A DNA stretch of 9,840 nt, taken from positions 1 to 9,840 of the forward strand of contig JAPHUI010000183.1 in NCBI GenBank assembly GCA_026193755.1. Direction: 5' to 3'. The DNA comes from Ignavibacteriaceae bacterium (lineage in GTDB: Bacteria > Bacteroidota > Ignavibacteria > Ignavibacteriales > Ignavibacteriaceae). Position 1 is the first letter of the stretch. Every line of letters begins with the position of its first letter. The notes under the pieces are model-generated. The model did no database searches and had not been told where the DNA came from. It was given only the letters and a program-made list of their open reading frames with translations. The translations under genes were made by a program, and so were the position numbers. Positions 1 to 7,022 of this stretch are shown one piece after another.

Positions 1-54
1 AATTTTGACTTTCTCTGCTTGTTCTTTATAAACTTTTTGATGCTGGTTTATCAT
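1..54 (-). CDS. 5' end of an unidentified gene, truncated by the window edge
   Basis: An ATG at 54-52 on the minus strand opens a frame that stays open for all 18 codons to the window edge (peptide begins MINQHQKVYKEQ). It starts 2 bases after the stop codon of the E2 gene and reads in the same direction, so it is probably the next gene of the oxoacid dehydrogenase operon and may be translationally coupled to E2. A weak purine run (GAAAG) lies about 9 bases upstream, inside the end of E2. The 18 residues are hydrophilic, with no signal peptide. They do not look like the N-terminus of lipoyl synthase, which might be expected here. I cannot name the product, and the frame could still be a chance opening. 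Confidence 0.45.
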   Translation of the reverse strand, partial: MINQHQKVYKEQAEKVKI

Positions 55-56
55 AA

Positions 57-1733
57 TTAAATACTTTCAGGATCAAAATTTTCCAGAGATTCCTTTAAAT
101 ACTTCAGGAACAATCCTCCGAGCATTCCGTCAATTAATCTGTGGTCGTGCGATAACGTTAATCCCATCACATATCTTATCGCTATTGCATCAGAACCGGC
201 AATATTTATAACAACAGGTTTTTTTATAACAGCGCCGACTCCTAATATTGCTACCTCGGGCTGGTTAATTATTGGCGTTCCGAAAACAGTTCCAAAAACA
301 CCATAGTTAGTAATCGAAAATGTACCGCCGGAAATATCATCAGGAGTTAATTTTTTATTTCTCGATCTATATGCTAAATCGTTTATCGCTTTACCCAAAC
401 CAATCAGGTTTAACTCTTCAGCACCTTTGATGTTAGGAACAATTAAACCGTTAGGCTCTATAGCTACAGCAATTCCGAGATTGACAAACGATTTTTGCAA
501 AATTGTATTTCCATCAATCGTAGAGTTGATGAGTGGATAAGTCTTAATTGCCTTTACACATGCCTGTGCAATAAAAGCCATATATGTAAGCTTAACTCCA
601 TCTCTCTGTAGTACTTCAGCCTTCTTTTCCTGAATAAAATTATGGACACGTGTCATATCAACTTCAATCATTTCAGCTACGTGAACAGAAGTATCACGAC
701 TTGCAACCATATGATCCATTATCTTCTGCCTGATATTATCCATCGGAATTCTTTCAATTCCTGCACTGGTAGAAACAGTTCTCACATCAGATGGAATAAA
801 TGAAGGTGCTGGAGCAGCAGATATATTTTCCTTCTTTCCTTCTTCAACTTTTTGTGTCGGTGATTTTTGTGTTTTTCTATTTTGCAGATAAGCCAAAACA
901 TCTTTTTTGGTTACACGTCCCTGAAGTCCGGAACCTTGTAAATTTCTAAGTTCTTCAAAACTGATATTTTCTTTTTGCGCAATATTAAGAACCAGCGGTG
1001 AAAAGAATCCAGCACCCTCTCCTTTAGTTTTTTCAACAGTTTCATCTGAATGGAAATTATCATGCATCGAAACAGGTTGCTTAACCTCTGGTTTACTTTC
1101 AATAGTATTATCTTTTTTTATAACAACTTCAGCACTTTTTCCAGTAGCTATTTTGGCAACAAGAGTTCCGACGGAAACTGTTTCCTGTTCTCCAATCAAT
1201 ATCTCTGCAAATGTTCCGTCAACCGGAGAAGGAATTTCAGTATCAACTTTATCTGTGCTAATTTCAAAAATAGTTTCATCCTTACTGACTTTATCGCCGA
1301 CTTTCTTAAACCATTTTATAATAGTTCCTTCCATGACCGATTCGCCCATCTTCGGCATTTCAATATTTACAACTTCACTTGAATCGTTGGCTGGTTCAGA
1401 AACTTTTGATTCAACAGAAGATTCTACTTCTTCAACTGGTTTTTTATCTGAAGATTTTTCTTCCTTGTTTGATTCGACTTTATCTGCAGTTTCTATACCG
1501 CCATTGCCATCGATGATAGCTACAACAGTTCCGACTTCTACGGTATCGCCTTCCTTGTATTTAATTTCTTTCAGCACCCCCTCGGCTGGAGATGGAATTT
1601 CAGTATCAACTTTATCGGTACTTATTTCAAAAATTATTTCATCCTGCTTAACAGGATCGCCAACTTTTTTATGCCATTTAATTATAGTGCCTTCATTAAC
1701 ACTTTCACCCATTTTGGGCATGACAATGTCCAT
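57..1733 (-). CDS. Dihydrolipoyl acyltransferase (E2) of a 2-oxoacid dehydrogenase complex, two lipoyl domains
   Basis: This is the core E2 subunit, which takes the acyl group made by E1 onto lipoyl-lysine and passes it to CoA. The 558-residue protein has the standard modular order. Lipoyl domain 1 spans about 1-76 (lipoyl Lys41 in STDKVDTE) and lipoyl domain 2 about 122-197 (Lys162 in the same motif). A peripheral subunit-binding domain lies at about 243-285 (GSGLQGRVTKKDVL). The catalytic acetyltransferase domain runs from about 327 to the end, with active-site His531 and Asp535 in DHRLIDG. The linkers are rich in Glu, Lys, Ser and Pro, as usual for mobile swinging arms. The ATG at 1733 has a GGAG 6 bases upstream (minus strand, 1743-1740). 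The fused E1, E3 and lipB lie upstream on the same strand. The E1 sequence points to branched-chain 2-oxoacids, but E2 alone does not settle pyruvate, 2-oxoglutarate or branched-chain substrate, so no symbol is given. The two lipoyl domains are unusually alike (see repeats). Confidence 0.95.
   Translation of the reverse strand: MDIVMPKMGESVNEGTIIKWHKKVGDPVKQDEIIFEISTDKVDTEIPSPAEGVLKEIKYKEGDTVEVGTVVAIIDGNGGIETADKVESNKEEKSSDKKPVEEVESSVESKVSEPANDSSEVVNIEMPKMGESVMEGTIIKWFKKVGDKVSKDETIFEISTDKVDTEIPSPVDGTFAEILIGEQETVSVGTLVAKIATGKSAEVVIKKDNTIESKPEVKQPVSMHDNFHSDETVEKTKGEGAGFFSPLVLNIAQKENISFEELRNLQGSGLQGRVTKKDVLAYLQNRKTQKSPTQKVEEGKKENISAAPAPSFIPSDVRTVSTSAGIERIPMDNIRQKIMDHMVASRDTSVHVAEMIEVDMTRVHNFIQEKKAEVLQRDGVKLTYMAFIAQACVKAIKTYPLINSTIDGNTILQKSFVNLGIAVAIEPNGLIVPNIKGAEELNLIGLGKAINDLAYRSRNKKLTPDDISGGTFSITNYGVFGTVFGTPIINQPEVAILGVGAVIKKPVVINIAGSDAIAIRYVMGLTLSHDHRLIDGMLGGLFLKYLKESLENFDPESI
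1143..1370 (-). repeat. Lipoyl-domain coding repeat, copy 2 (within E2)
   Basis: This segment encodes lipoyl domain 2 of E2 (about residues 122-197). Over 45 aligned residues (126-170 against 5-49) it differs from domain 1 at only six positions. At DNA level a 23-base block at 1231-1253 is identical to 1594-1616, exactly 363 bases (121 codons) away. The pair is an in-frame tandem duplication separated by a flexible linker. Confidence 0.8.
1506..1733 (-). repeat. Lipoyl-domain coding repeat, copy 1 (within E2)
   Basis: This segment encodes lipoyl domain 1 of E2 (about residues 1-76) and is the partner of the copy at 1143-1370. The shared 23-base identical block is at 1594-1616 and covers the codons around the lipoylated lysine. 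Confidence 0.8.
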
Positions 1734-1813
1734 TTAGAACTCCAGTTTTTTAGTCTTTATCAATTCAGAATAAAGATTATTTTTACTAATAAATAAAAAC
1801 CGATTGCATGGTT

Positions 1814-1831
1814 GCATGATTATAATGATGC
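1814..1831. repeat. Imperfect 18-base palindrome in the E1-E2 spacer
   Basis: The sequence reads GCATGATTATAATGATGC. The two 9-base arms are complementary except at one position (the fifth pair, G/G). It is centred on ATTATAAT, which also supplies a TATAAT on either strand. It could be an operator overlapping an internal promoter or a small RNA hairpin. An AT-rich chance palindrome is also possible. Confidence 0.4.
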
Positions 1832-1851
1832 CTGTATTAAAACCATTCAAT

Positions 1852-1865
1852 CATTCATTCATTCA
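1852..1865. repeat. Short CATT tandem repeat
   Basis: Three perfect CATT units plus a partial CA lie in the E1-E2 spacer, with an imperfect extension back to 1844. It is a simple 4-base repeat outside any coding frame. It could vary in copy number by slippage, but it is short. Confidence 0.5.
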
Positions 1866-1910
1866 GCCAAGCATGTATTAACGTTGCCTTCGCCTTAGTC
1901 TCAGCTTTTC

Positions 1911-4031
1911 TTAAAACTCAATTAATTTTTTAATCGCTTCATAAATTTGTACTCTTGACGGCAACACCGCATTTTCCAAAATCGGAGAATATGGAATATG
2001 AGTATCCTTTGCTGCTATTCTTTTCACCGGACCATCAAGATATTGGAAGCAGTTATCTGAAATTCTTGCCGCTATTTCAGCACCAAATCCACCTGTAAAA
2101 GTGTCTTCGTGAATTACAATTACTTTATTTGTTTTCTTAACAGATCTGAAAATAGTTTCTTCATCAAGTGGAATAATTGTTCTTATGTCAATCACTTCGA
2201 CTGAGTAATCAAACTCCTCCTCTAATTTTTTCGCAGCAAAAAATGAATCCCACATAGAGAGTCCATAAGATACTACTGTAACATCATTTCCTTCTTTAAC
2301 AATTTTTGCTTTACCAAATGGAACTAAATACTCATCGTCAGGTTCAGGAGTAATAGCATAACTTTGTCTGTAAAGTCCTTTATGCTCACAAAATAAAACC
2401 GGATCGTTTATGCGACAGGCAGTTTTAAGAAGTCCCTTTGCATCAGATGAGTTACTTGGATAAGCAATATAAAGTCCAGGAACATGTGCGTATATCGATT
2501 CAATATTTTGGCTGTGACATAAACCACCATGAATGTAACCACCAACTGCAACGCGTACAACTACTGGTGTTGACCATGCATTATTCGAACGATATCGCAT
2601 AGCTGCTGTTTCGTTTTTCATCTGCTGAAATGCAGGCCAGATATAATCTCCAAATTGGACTTCAACAACAGGTTTCAATCCTGCTAAAGCCATACCGTTT
2701 GCTACTCCTAAAATGCTTGCCTCTGCAAGAGGTGAATTAAAAACTCTGTCATCACCGAAATTAGTTGATAATCCTTTTGTGGCAGTAAATACTCCACCTT
2801 TTTTATCAGCTATATCTTCTCCGAAAATGTACATACCGGAATTTCTTTTCATCTCTTCGTGAAGACCATGATTTATTGCATCTACCATTACAATTTTATC
2901 ACCGGCAGGTTCATTTCGTTCATAGTTTAAAGATTCTTTCAATCCGCTCTCATCAAATACAAATCTTGCAGCATCTTTAGTTAAAGGATCGGGAGCTTTA
3001 AAAGCTTTGCCAGCTGCCTGATCAATTTCATCACTAATTTCTTTTTGAATTTTTTTGAATTCTTCTTCACTAATTATCTCTTTCTCTTTCAAAGCAGTGA
3101 AGAATTTTTCAATCGGATCATTTTTTTTGTCTCTTTCAAGATCTTCCGTTGGTCTGTATTTTCTCTGATCATCCGATGAAGAATGAGATTGAAGTCTAAC
3201 AACATTCGCTTCGATTAATGCCGGACCTTTACCACTTTTTATATAATCAATCGCTTCTTTTATTTTCTGATATGATTCAAAGAAATCGGTTCCGTCAATC
3301 CTCATTCTTAAGAGCGTATGAAATCCAGACATCATTTCGGCAACAGAACCATCTTTACCAGCTGTCTGATGTTCAACAGGTACCGATATAGCATAGCGGT
3401 TATTTTGGATAACAAAAAGAACAGGAAGTTTTTCCCTACTTGCCCAATTTACAGCTTCGTGGAATTCACCCTGGCTGGTTGTCCCTTCTCCACTGCTAAC
3501 ATAGGAAACATTTTTAATGCCTCTTCTTTTTGATGCGAGAGCAGTTCCGACTGCTTGAAGAAATTGTGTACCAGTCGGACTTGACTGTGATGGAAGCTGC
3601 GCATTTATCATTCCCCAATGAACAGGTAGCTGTCGTCCACCACTTGCTGGATCAGTAGCCTTTGCAAAAGTTCCTAAAAAAACTTCTTCAGGTGTTAAAC
3701 CAGTCATCAAAACAGTACCCAAATCACGATAGTAAGGAAACAACCAATCTTTCTTTGGATCAATATGCAATCCAATTGCCATTTGTACTGCTTCGTGTCC
3801 ATCTGCTGAAATATGAAAAAAAGTTTTCCCCTGTTTTAAAAGACGCATTGCCTTATTATCAATCGTACGTGCACAAACCATCATTCTTAAAATCTCAAGC
3901 AGCTGCTTTTTATCAAAGCCCATCAAACTCTTATTCTGCTCATCTTTATTTCCTTTGCCATTTGTCGGTTTTATTTTTGCCTTCGATGCTTTCCCGGATT
4001 CAGAAATTTTATTAGAGTTCTTCTTTGACAT
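1911..4031 (-). CDS. Fused E1 alpha-beta subunit of a branched-chain-type 2-oxoacid dehydrogenase (thiamine diphosphate enzyme)
   Basis: E1 decarboxylates a 2-oxoacid on thiamine diphosphate and transfers the acyl group to lipoyl-E2. At 706 residues, alpha and beta are joined in one chain. The alpha part (about 37-345) has YYRD at 100-103, GGRQLPVH at 131-138 and the thiamine-binding GEG at 181-183 with NN at 210-211. HSSSDD at 283-288 matches the branched-chain E1 loop (HSxSDD) better than the pyruvate one. The beta part (about 378-706) has GEDI at 404-407, GGVF at 412-415, PLAEASILG at 434-442 and likely catalytic His516. Residues 1-36 are a Lys/Ser/Asn-rich, probably disordered extension. 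The ATG at 4031 has GGAAGG 7 bases upstream (4044-4039). lipB ends 15 bases upstream. The fused architecture is common in Bacteroidota. Branched-chain specificity is inferred; pyruvate or mixed use cannot be excluded. Confidence 0.93.
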   Translation of the reverse strand: MSKKNSNKISESGKASKAKIKPTNGKGNKDEQNKSLMGFDKKQLLEILRMMVCARTIDNKAMRLLKQGKTFFHISADGHEAVQMAIGLHIDPKKDWLFPYYRDLGTVLMTGLTPEEVFLGTFAKATDPASGGRQLPVHWGMINAQLPSQSSPTGTQFLQAVGTALASKRRGIKNVSYVSSGEGTTSQGEFHEAVNWASREKLPVLFVIQNNRYAISVPVEHQTAGKDGSVAEMMSGFHTLLRMRIDGTDFFESYQKIKEAIDYIKSGKGPALIEANVVRLQSHSSSDDQRKYRPTEDLERDKKNDPIEKFFTALKEKEIISEEEFKKIQKEISDEIDQAAGKAFKAPDPLTKDAARFVFDESGLKESLNYERNEPAGDKIVMVDAINHGLHEEMKRNSGMYIFGEDIADKKGGVFTATKGLSTNFGDDRVFNSPLAEASILGVANGMALAGLKPVVEVQFGDYIWPAFQQMKNETAAMRYRSNNAWSTPVVVRVAVGGYIHGGLCHSQNIESIYAHVPGLYIAYPSNSSDAKGLLKTACRINDPVLFCEHKGLYRQSYAITPEPDDEYLVPFGKAKIVKEGNDVTVVSYGLSMWDSFFAAKKLEEEFDYSVEVIDIRTIIPLDEETIFRSVKKTNKVIVIHEDTFTGGFGAEIAARISDNCFQYLDGPVKRIAAKDTHIPYSPILENAVLPSRVQIYEAIKKLIEF

Positions 4032-4046
4032 TACAACGCCTTCCGG

Positions 4047-4745
4047 TTATATGTTTACAAGTTTTGATTGAATTAGATTTTCCCTTGTTTCAACTACCAT
4101 ATTGGTATATCCAAATATTTCAACAAAGTTATTCAATAATTTTTGTTTGACTTTACTTATTCCAATTTCCATTTTCAATTCATTTTTTAGAGAGGTTACT
4201 GCTTTATCCTGAATACCGCACGGTACAATTCCATTAAAAAGATTTAAATCAGTATTTACGTTAAAAGCAAAACCGTGCATTGTTATCCAGCGACTTATTT
4301 TAATTCCAATAGCAGCAATTTTTTTATCATTAATCCAGACACCTGTATACTTTTGATTCCTCTCACAATCTAAATCGTACTCCGCACAAGTTTTAATGAT
4401 TACTTCCTCAAGCGCTCTCAGATATTTATGAGAATCTTTATGCCAATTATTCAAATCAATTATCGGATAGCCAACAATCTGGCCAGGTCCGTGATATGTT
4501 ATATCTCCTCCCCGGTCAATATCGTAAACAGAAATATGATTTTCTTTTAAATAGTCTTCAGAACTCTTTAAGTTAATTCTGTCTGCTGTTTTACCTAAAG
4601 TATAAGTATTGGGATGCTCTAGGAGTAAAAGAGTATCTTCAATTTCACTAGAAATTCTTTTTGAAAAAATTTCCTTTTGTAGATCCCAGGCTTCCTTGTA
4701 ATCAATAAAACCTAAATCACAATATTTTAGAATCTTATTATTCAC
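4047..4745 (-). CDS. lipB: Lipoyl(octanoyl) transferase LipB
   Basis: LipB transfers octanoate from acyl carrier protein to the target lysine of lipoyl domains, the first step of lipoate synthesis on the protein. The 232 residues match the family well: RGGDITYHGPGQ at 78-89 is the family signature, Lys149 (AAIGIKIS) and Cys176 (PCGI) are the catalytic pair, and HGFAFNVN lies at 157-164. The start is a GTG at 4745. No ATG, GTG or TTG lies in frame between it and an in-frame TGA 9 bases upstream, and the sequence is homologous almost from this residue. An AAGG overlaps the start codon, so the ribosome site is poor; coupling to lpd, whose stop is 20 bases upstream, may help. Its place between E3 and E1 suggests it serves the E2 encoded downstream. 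Lipoyl synthase LipA is not visible here. Confidence 0.95.
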   Translation of the reverse strand: MNNKILKYCDLGFIDYKEAWDLQKEIFSKRISSEIEDTLLLLEHPNTYTLGKTADRINLKSSEDYLKENHISVYDIDRGGDITYHGPGQIVGYPIIDLNNWHKDSHKYLRALEEVIIKTCAEYDLDCERNQKYTGVWINDKKIAAIGIKISRWITMHGFAFNVNTDLNLFNGIVPCGIQDKAVTSLKNELKMEIGISKVKQKLLNNFVEIFGYTNMVVETRENLIQSKLVNI

Positions 4746-4765
4746 CTTACATCAAACATCATCCA

Positions 4766-6169
4766 TTAAATATGAATAGCTTCGCCGTACGCATTAGCTG
4801 CAGCTTCCATTATTGACTCAGACAGAGTCGGATGAGCGTGAACAGTTTTTATAATTGATTCAGCTGTTGCTTCAAGTGACCTTGCCAAAGCAATTTCTGC
4901 AATCATTTCTGTTGCTTCGCTTCCAATAATATGCCCTCCTAAAATTTCACCGTACTTAGCATCAAAAATAATTTTTACAAATCCTTCCCTCTCTCCTATA
5001 GCAAATGCCTTTCCACTCGCCATAAAGGGAAACTTACCAACTTTTATTTCATAGCCTTTTTCTTTTGCTTTCGCTTCAGTCAAGCCAACGCTGGCTACCT
5101 GAGGCTGACAATAAGTACACCCTGGAATATTATCATAATTTATTGGAGGATTTGCAATCCCTTTTATTCTTTCTACGCAATGTATTCCTTCAGCTGAAGC
5201 AACGTGTGCTAACCATGGTGGACCAATTACATCGCCTATTGCAAAGATTCCTGGAATATTAGTTTCATAAGTTTCTTTATTTACTTTAATTTGATTTTTT
5301 TCTACTTGAACACCAAGCTCCTCTAAACCTATTCCCTCAACGTTTCCAATTACTCCGATTGAATTAAGAACTTTCTCAGCACTTATTATTTTCTTTTCTC
5401 CGTTTACATTTAAAGTTACATTAACTTTATTACCATTTACATCAGCTTTTTCAACAGTCGCGTTTGTTAAAATTTCAATTCCTCTTTTCTTAAAACTTTT
5501 TTCCAAAGCTACCGATATTTCCTCATCCTCAATTGGCAAAACGTGTTTCAGCATTTCTATAATTGTAACCTTGGTACCTAATGTGGAATAAAAGTAAGCG
5601 AACTCGACTCCGATTGCACCTGCTCCTATTACAACAAGGTCTTTTAGTGAATTTTCAAGAGTCATAGCTTCCGAGCTAGTGATAATATTTTTTTTGTCAA
5701 CAGTTATTGAAGGAATTGACCTTGGACGAGCACCGGTAGCTAGAATAATTTTTTCCGCATTCACTGTTTCAATTAGTTTCTTTTTCTCGTCATAAACTTC
5801 TATTTTATTTTGTGAGATAAGTTTTCCGAAACCTCTTATACGATCAACTTTATTTTTCTTAATCAACATCTCTACATTTTTGGAAATACGGTCCGCAATA
5901 TCACGGCTTCTCTTAATAATTTTCTTGAAATCATAATCAAGCCCAGTCGTTTTGATTCCAAAATCTTCGCTATGGTTTTTAATCTGGTCAAATAACTCAG
6001 CATTTTTCAGCAATGATTTAGTTGGAATACAACCCCAATTAAGACATATTCCACCCAGGTTATCCTTATCAATAACTACTGTTTTAAAACCAAGTTGAGC
6101 AGCCCGGATTGCAGCAACATATCCTCCCGGGCCTCCACCCAAAATTGCTATATCATATTGTTTTTGCAT
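4766..6169 (-). CDS. lpdA: Dihydrolipoamide dehydrogenase (E3)
   Basis: This flavoprotein reoxidises dihydrolipoyl-E2 with NAD+, closing the cycle of the 2-oxoacid dehydrogenase complex. The 467 residues are full length for the family. In order they show the FAD-binding GGGPGG at 11-16, the redox disulfide Cys42/Cys47 (GGICLNWGCIPTK), ATGARPR at 144-150, the NAD-binding GAGAIG at 182-187, a second FAD motif AIGD followed by WLAHVA, and the C-terminal catalytic pair His446/Glu451 in HAHPTLSE. The ATG at 6169 gives the expected N-terminus, although no clear Shine-Dalgarno precedes it. It is the first gene of the minus-strand block lpd-lipB-E1-E2, with a candidate promoter just upstream and a terminator of the preceding gene behind that. 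The same E3 could also serve other complexes such as glycine cleavage. Confidence 0.96.
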   Translation of the reverse strand: MQKQYDIAILGGGPGGYVAAIRAAQLGFKTVVIDKDNLGGICLNWGCIPTKSLLKNAELFDQIKNHSEDFGIKTTGLDYDFKKIIKRSRDIADRISKNVEMLIKKNKVDRIRGFGKLISQNKIEVYDEKKKLIETVNAEKIILATGARPRSIPSITVDKKNIITSSEAMTLENSLKDLVVIGAGAIGVEFAYFYSTLGTKVTIIEMLKHVLPIEDEEISVALEKSFKKRGIEILTNATVEKADVNGNKVNVTLNVNGEKKIISAEKVLNSIGVIGNVEGIGLEELGVQVEKNQIKVNKETYETNIPGIFAIGDVIGPPWLAHVASAEGIHCVERIKGIANPPINYDNIPGCTYCQPQVASVGLTEAKAKEKGYEIKVGKFPFMASGKAFAIGEREGFVKIIFDAKYGEILGGHIIGSEATEMIAEIALARSLEATAESIIKTVHAHPTLSESIMEAAANAYGEAIHI

Positions 6170-6202
6170 AAGTTATAGGAATTATAATAATTAAGAATTG
6201 CG

Positions 6203-6210
6203 CAAATATA
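6203..6210 (-). promoter_or_regulatory. Candidate Bacteroidetes-type -7 element for the lpd operon
   Basis: On the minus strand this reads TATATTTG, matching the TAnnTTTG element of Bacteroidetes primary-sigma promoters. Its first six bases also fit a -10 box (TATATT). It lies about 33 bases before the lpd ATG, and the terminator of the preceding gene ends about 77 bases further upstream. No clean TTTG or TTGACA partner is visible at the right distance; the upstream stretch is only T-rich. This is a pattern match in AT-rich DNA. Confidence 0.3.
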
Positions 6211-6286
6211 ATCAAGCCTTATTTGAAAAGAAAACCTTTTATTGGAAAACTTGACTAATGAGTCGATAAAAAGTGATATGAGCAAC

Positions 6287-6314
6287 AAAAAAAAGCCTTC
6301 ACAATGTGAAGGCT
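6287..6314 (-). terminator. Rho-independent terminator of the outer-membrane protein gene
   Basis: Read on the minus strand, a perfect 9-base-pair stem (AGCCTTCAC with GTGAAGGCT) closed by a 3-base loop is followed directly by a run of eight T (plus-strand A run at 6287-6294). It lies 33 bases after the stop codon of the gene at 6348-7022 and before the lpd promoter region. It should therefore separate that gene from the dehydrogenase operon. Confidence 0.9.
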
Positions 6315-6347
6315 AACCATAAGTTAGAAAGTAACTAACTCACACGA

Positions 6348-7022
6348 TTAAAAGCCATAGTCTATACCAAGCATAAATCTTCCCAGAATTTTCGGCTGGT
6401 TTACAGCATTATCCGCATCATCATACGTATAGTCCTGTCGAGGATTAACGTCATCGCCATCAGGGCTGTAGGCTGTATCGTGTCCTTTAAGAGTGCTCTG
6501 GAAAAAGTAATCAGCTCCCCCTCCTAAAACTAAATAAAGATTTGGAACCAGTAGAAATTGAGTTTCTATTCCTCCACCTAATCCAAACTGATTGCTTGTA
6601 ATATCAAAATTTTCATTTCCATCAACAAAATTGAAATTGCCTGTAAACATAGAATACCTGGGACCCAGATAAATATTAGATTTATAAAGAACATTTACAG
6701 GAACCATCAGATCTAGTCTTAAATCCCAAATATATCCGTTTTCTTCGGGTGTGCCGTTTGTTGCATCGTTAATAAATATTTTCCTCGCATCCGCTGGTAT
6801 TCCTGGATCGACATTTGTATAACCAAAACCAAAACGAATGCTTAACGGAAATCCGCTTTGAAAGCTGGTCATGGTAAAATTTAACTGACCTCCGAAACCA
6901 CCATTATAACCAAAGTTTAAACCACCATAAAATTTAGGACTTAGTCCATAGCCTGTTTGTGCGAATGAAAATGAACTCGCAAGAAAAAGAAAAAAGAAAG
7001 TTGTTTTTATTATGCTTCGCAT
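6348..7022 (-). CDS. Secreted outer-membrane beta-barrel protein of unknown function
   Basis: The 224-residue product begins with a typical Sec signal peptide: Arg2 and Lys6, a hydrophobic run at 7-20 and a likely cleavage after Ala21 (SFA|Q). The mature part has alternating polar and aromatic or aliphatic strands separated by Gly/Asn/Asp-rich turns (GGLNFGYNGGFGGQLNF at 33-49, LVLGGGADYFF at 165-174). It ends in FMLGIDYGF, a terminal-Phe strand of the kind recognised by the barrel assembly machinery. About eight strands would fit the length, as in small OmpA/OmpX/opacity-type barrels. An acidic stretch at about 181-205 (DGDD, DYTYDDADN) is probably a surface loop. The ATG at 7022 has TAGGAGA five bases upstream (7034-7028). 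The gene stands alone, with its own terminator. I cannot assign a function. Confidence 0.8.
   Translation of the reverse strand: MRSIIKTTFFFLFLASSFSFAQTGYGLSPKFYGGLNFGYNGGFGGQLNFTMTSFQSGFPLSIRFGFGYTNVDPGIPADARKIFINDATNGTPEENGYIWDLRLDLMVPVNVLYKSNIYLGPRYSMFTGNFNFVDGNENFDITSNQFGLGGGIETQFLLVPNLYLVLGGGADYFFQSTLKGHDTAYSPDGDDVNPRQDYTYDDADNAVNQPKILGRFMLGIDYGF

Larger units (their letters stand above)
1734..1910. other. 177-base spacer between E1 and E2 genes, with small repeats
   Basis: This is the only long gap in an otherwise tightly packed operon. Nothing in it looks like a gene. It contains an imperfect 18-base palindrome (1814-1831), a direct repeat of TTGCATG at 1804-1810 and 1812-1818, a CATT tandem repeat (1852-1865), and the E2 ribosome binding site (GGAG, 1743-1740 on the minus strand). 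A perfect TATAAT on the minus strand (1824-1819) has no good -35 partner: the closest, TTGAAT, is 20 bases away. There is no stem followed by a T-run that would make a convincing terminator, so read-through from E1 into E2 is likely. Confidence 0.6.

Noticed and set aside
1153..1737. A long plus-strand open frame opposite the E2 gene
   Set aside because: It is antisense to the strongly supported E2 frame and reflects codon bias of the lipoyl domains and Ser/Glu linkers. Its Ser/Thr-rich product resembles no family.
1844..1865. ATTC/CATT repeats considered as a CRISPR or transposon-end signature
   Set aside because: It is a simple 4-base tandem repeat without spacers, terminal inverted repeats or a nearby transposase.
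6251..6279. TTGACT and TGATAT spaced by 17 bases on the plus strand, promoter-like
   Set aside because: It would read antisense into the outer-membrane gene and straight through that gene's terminator hairpin. No plus-strand gene follows until 7449.
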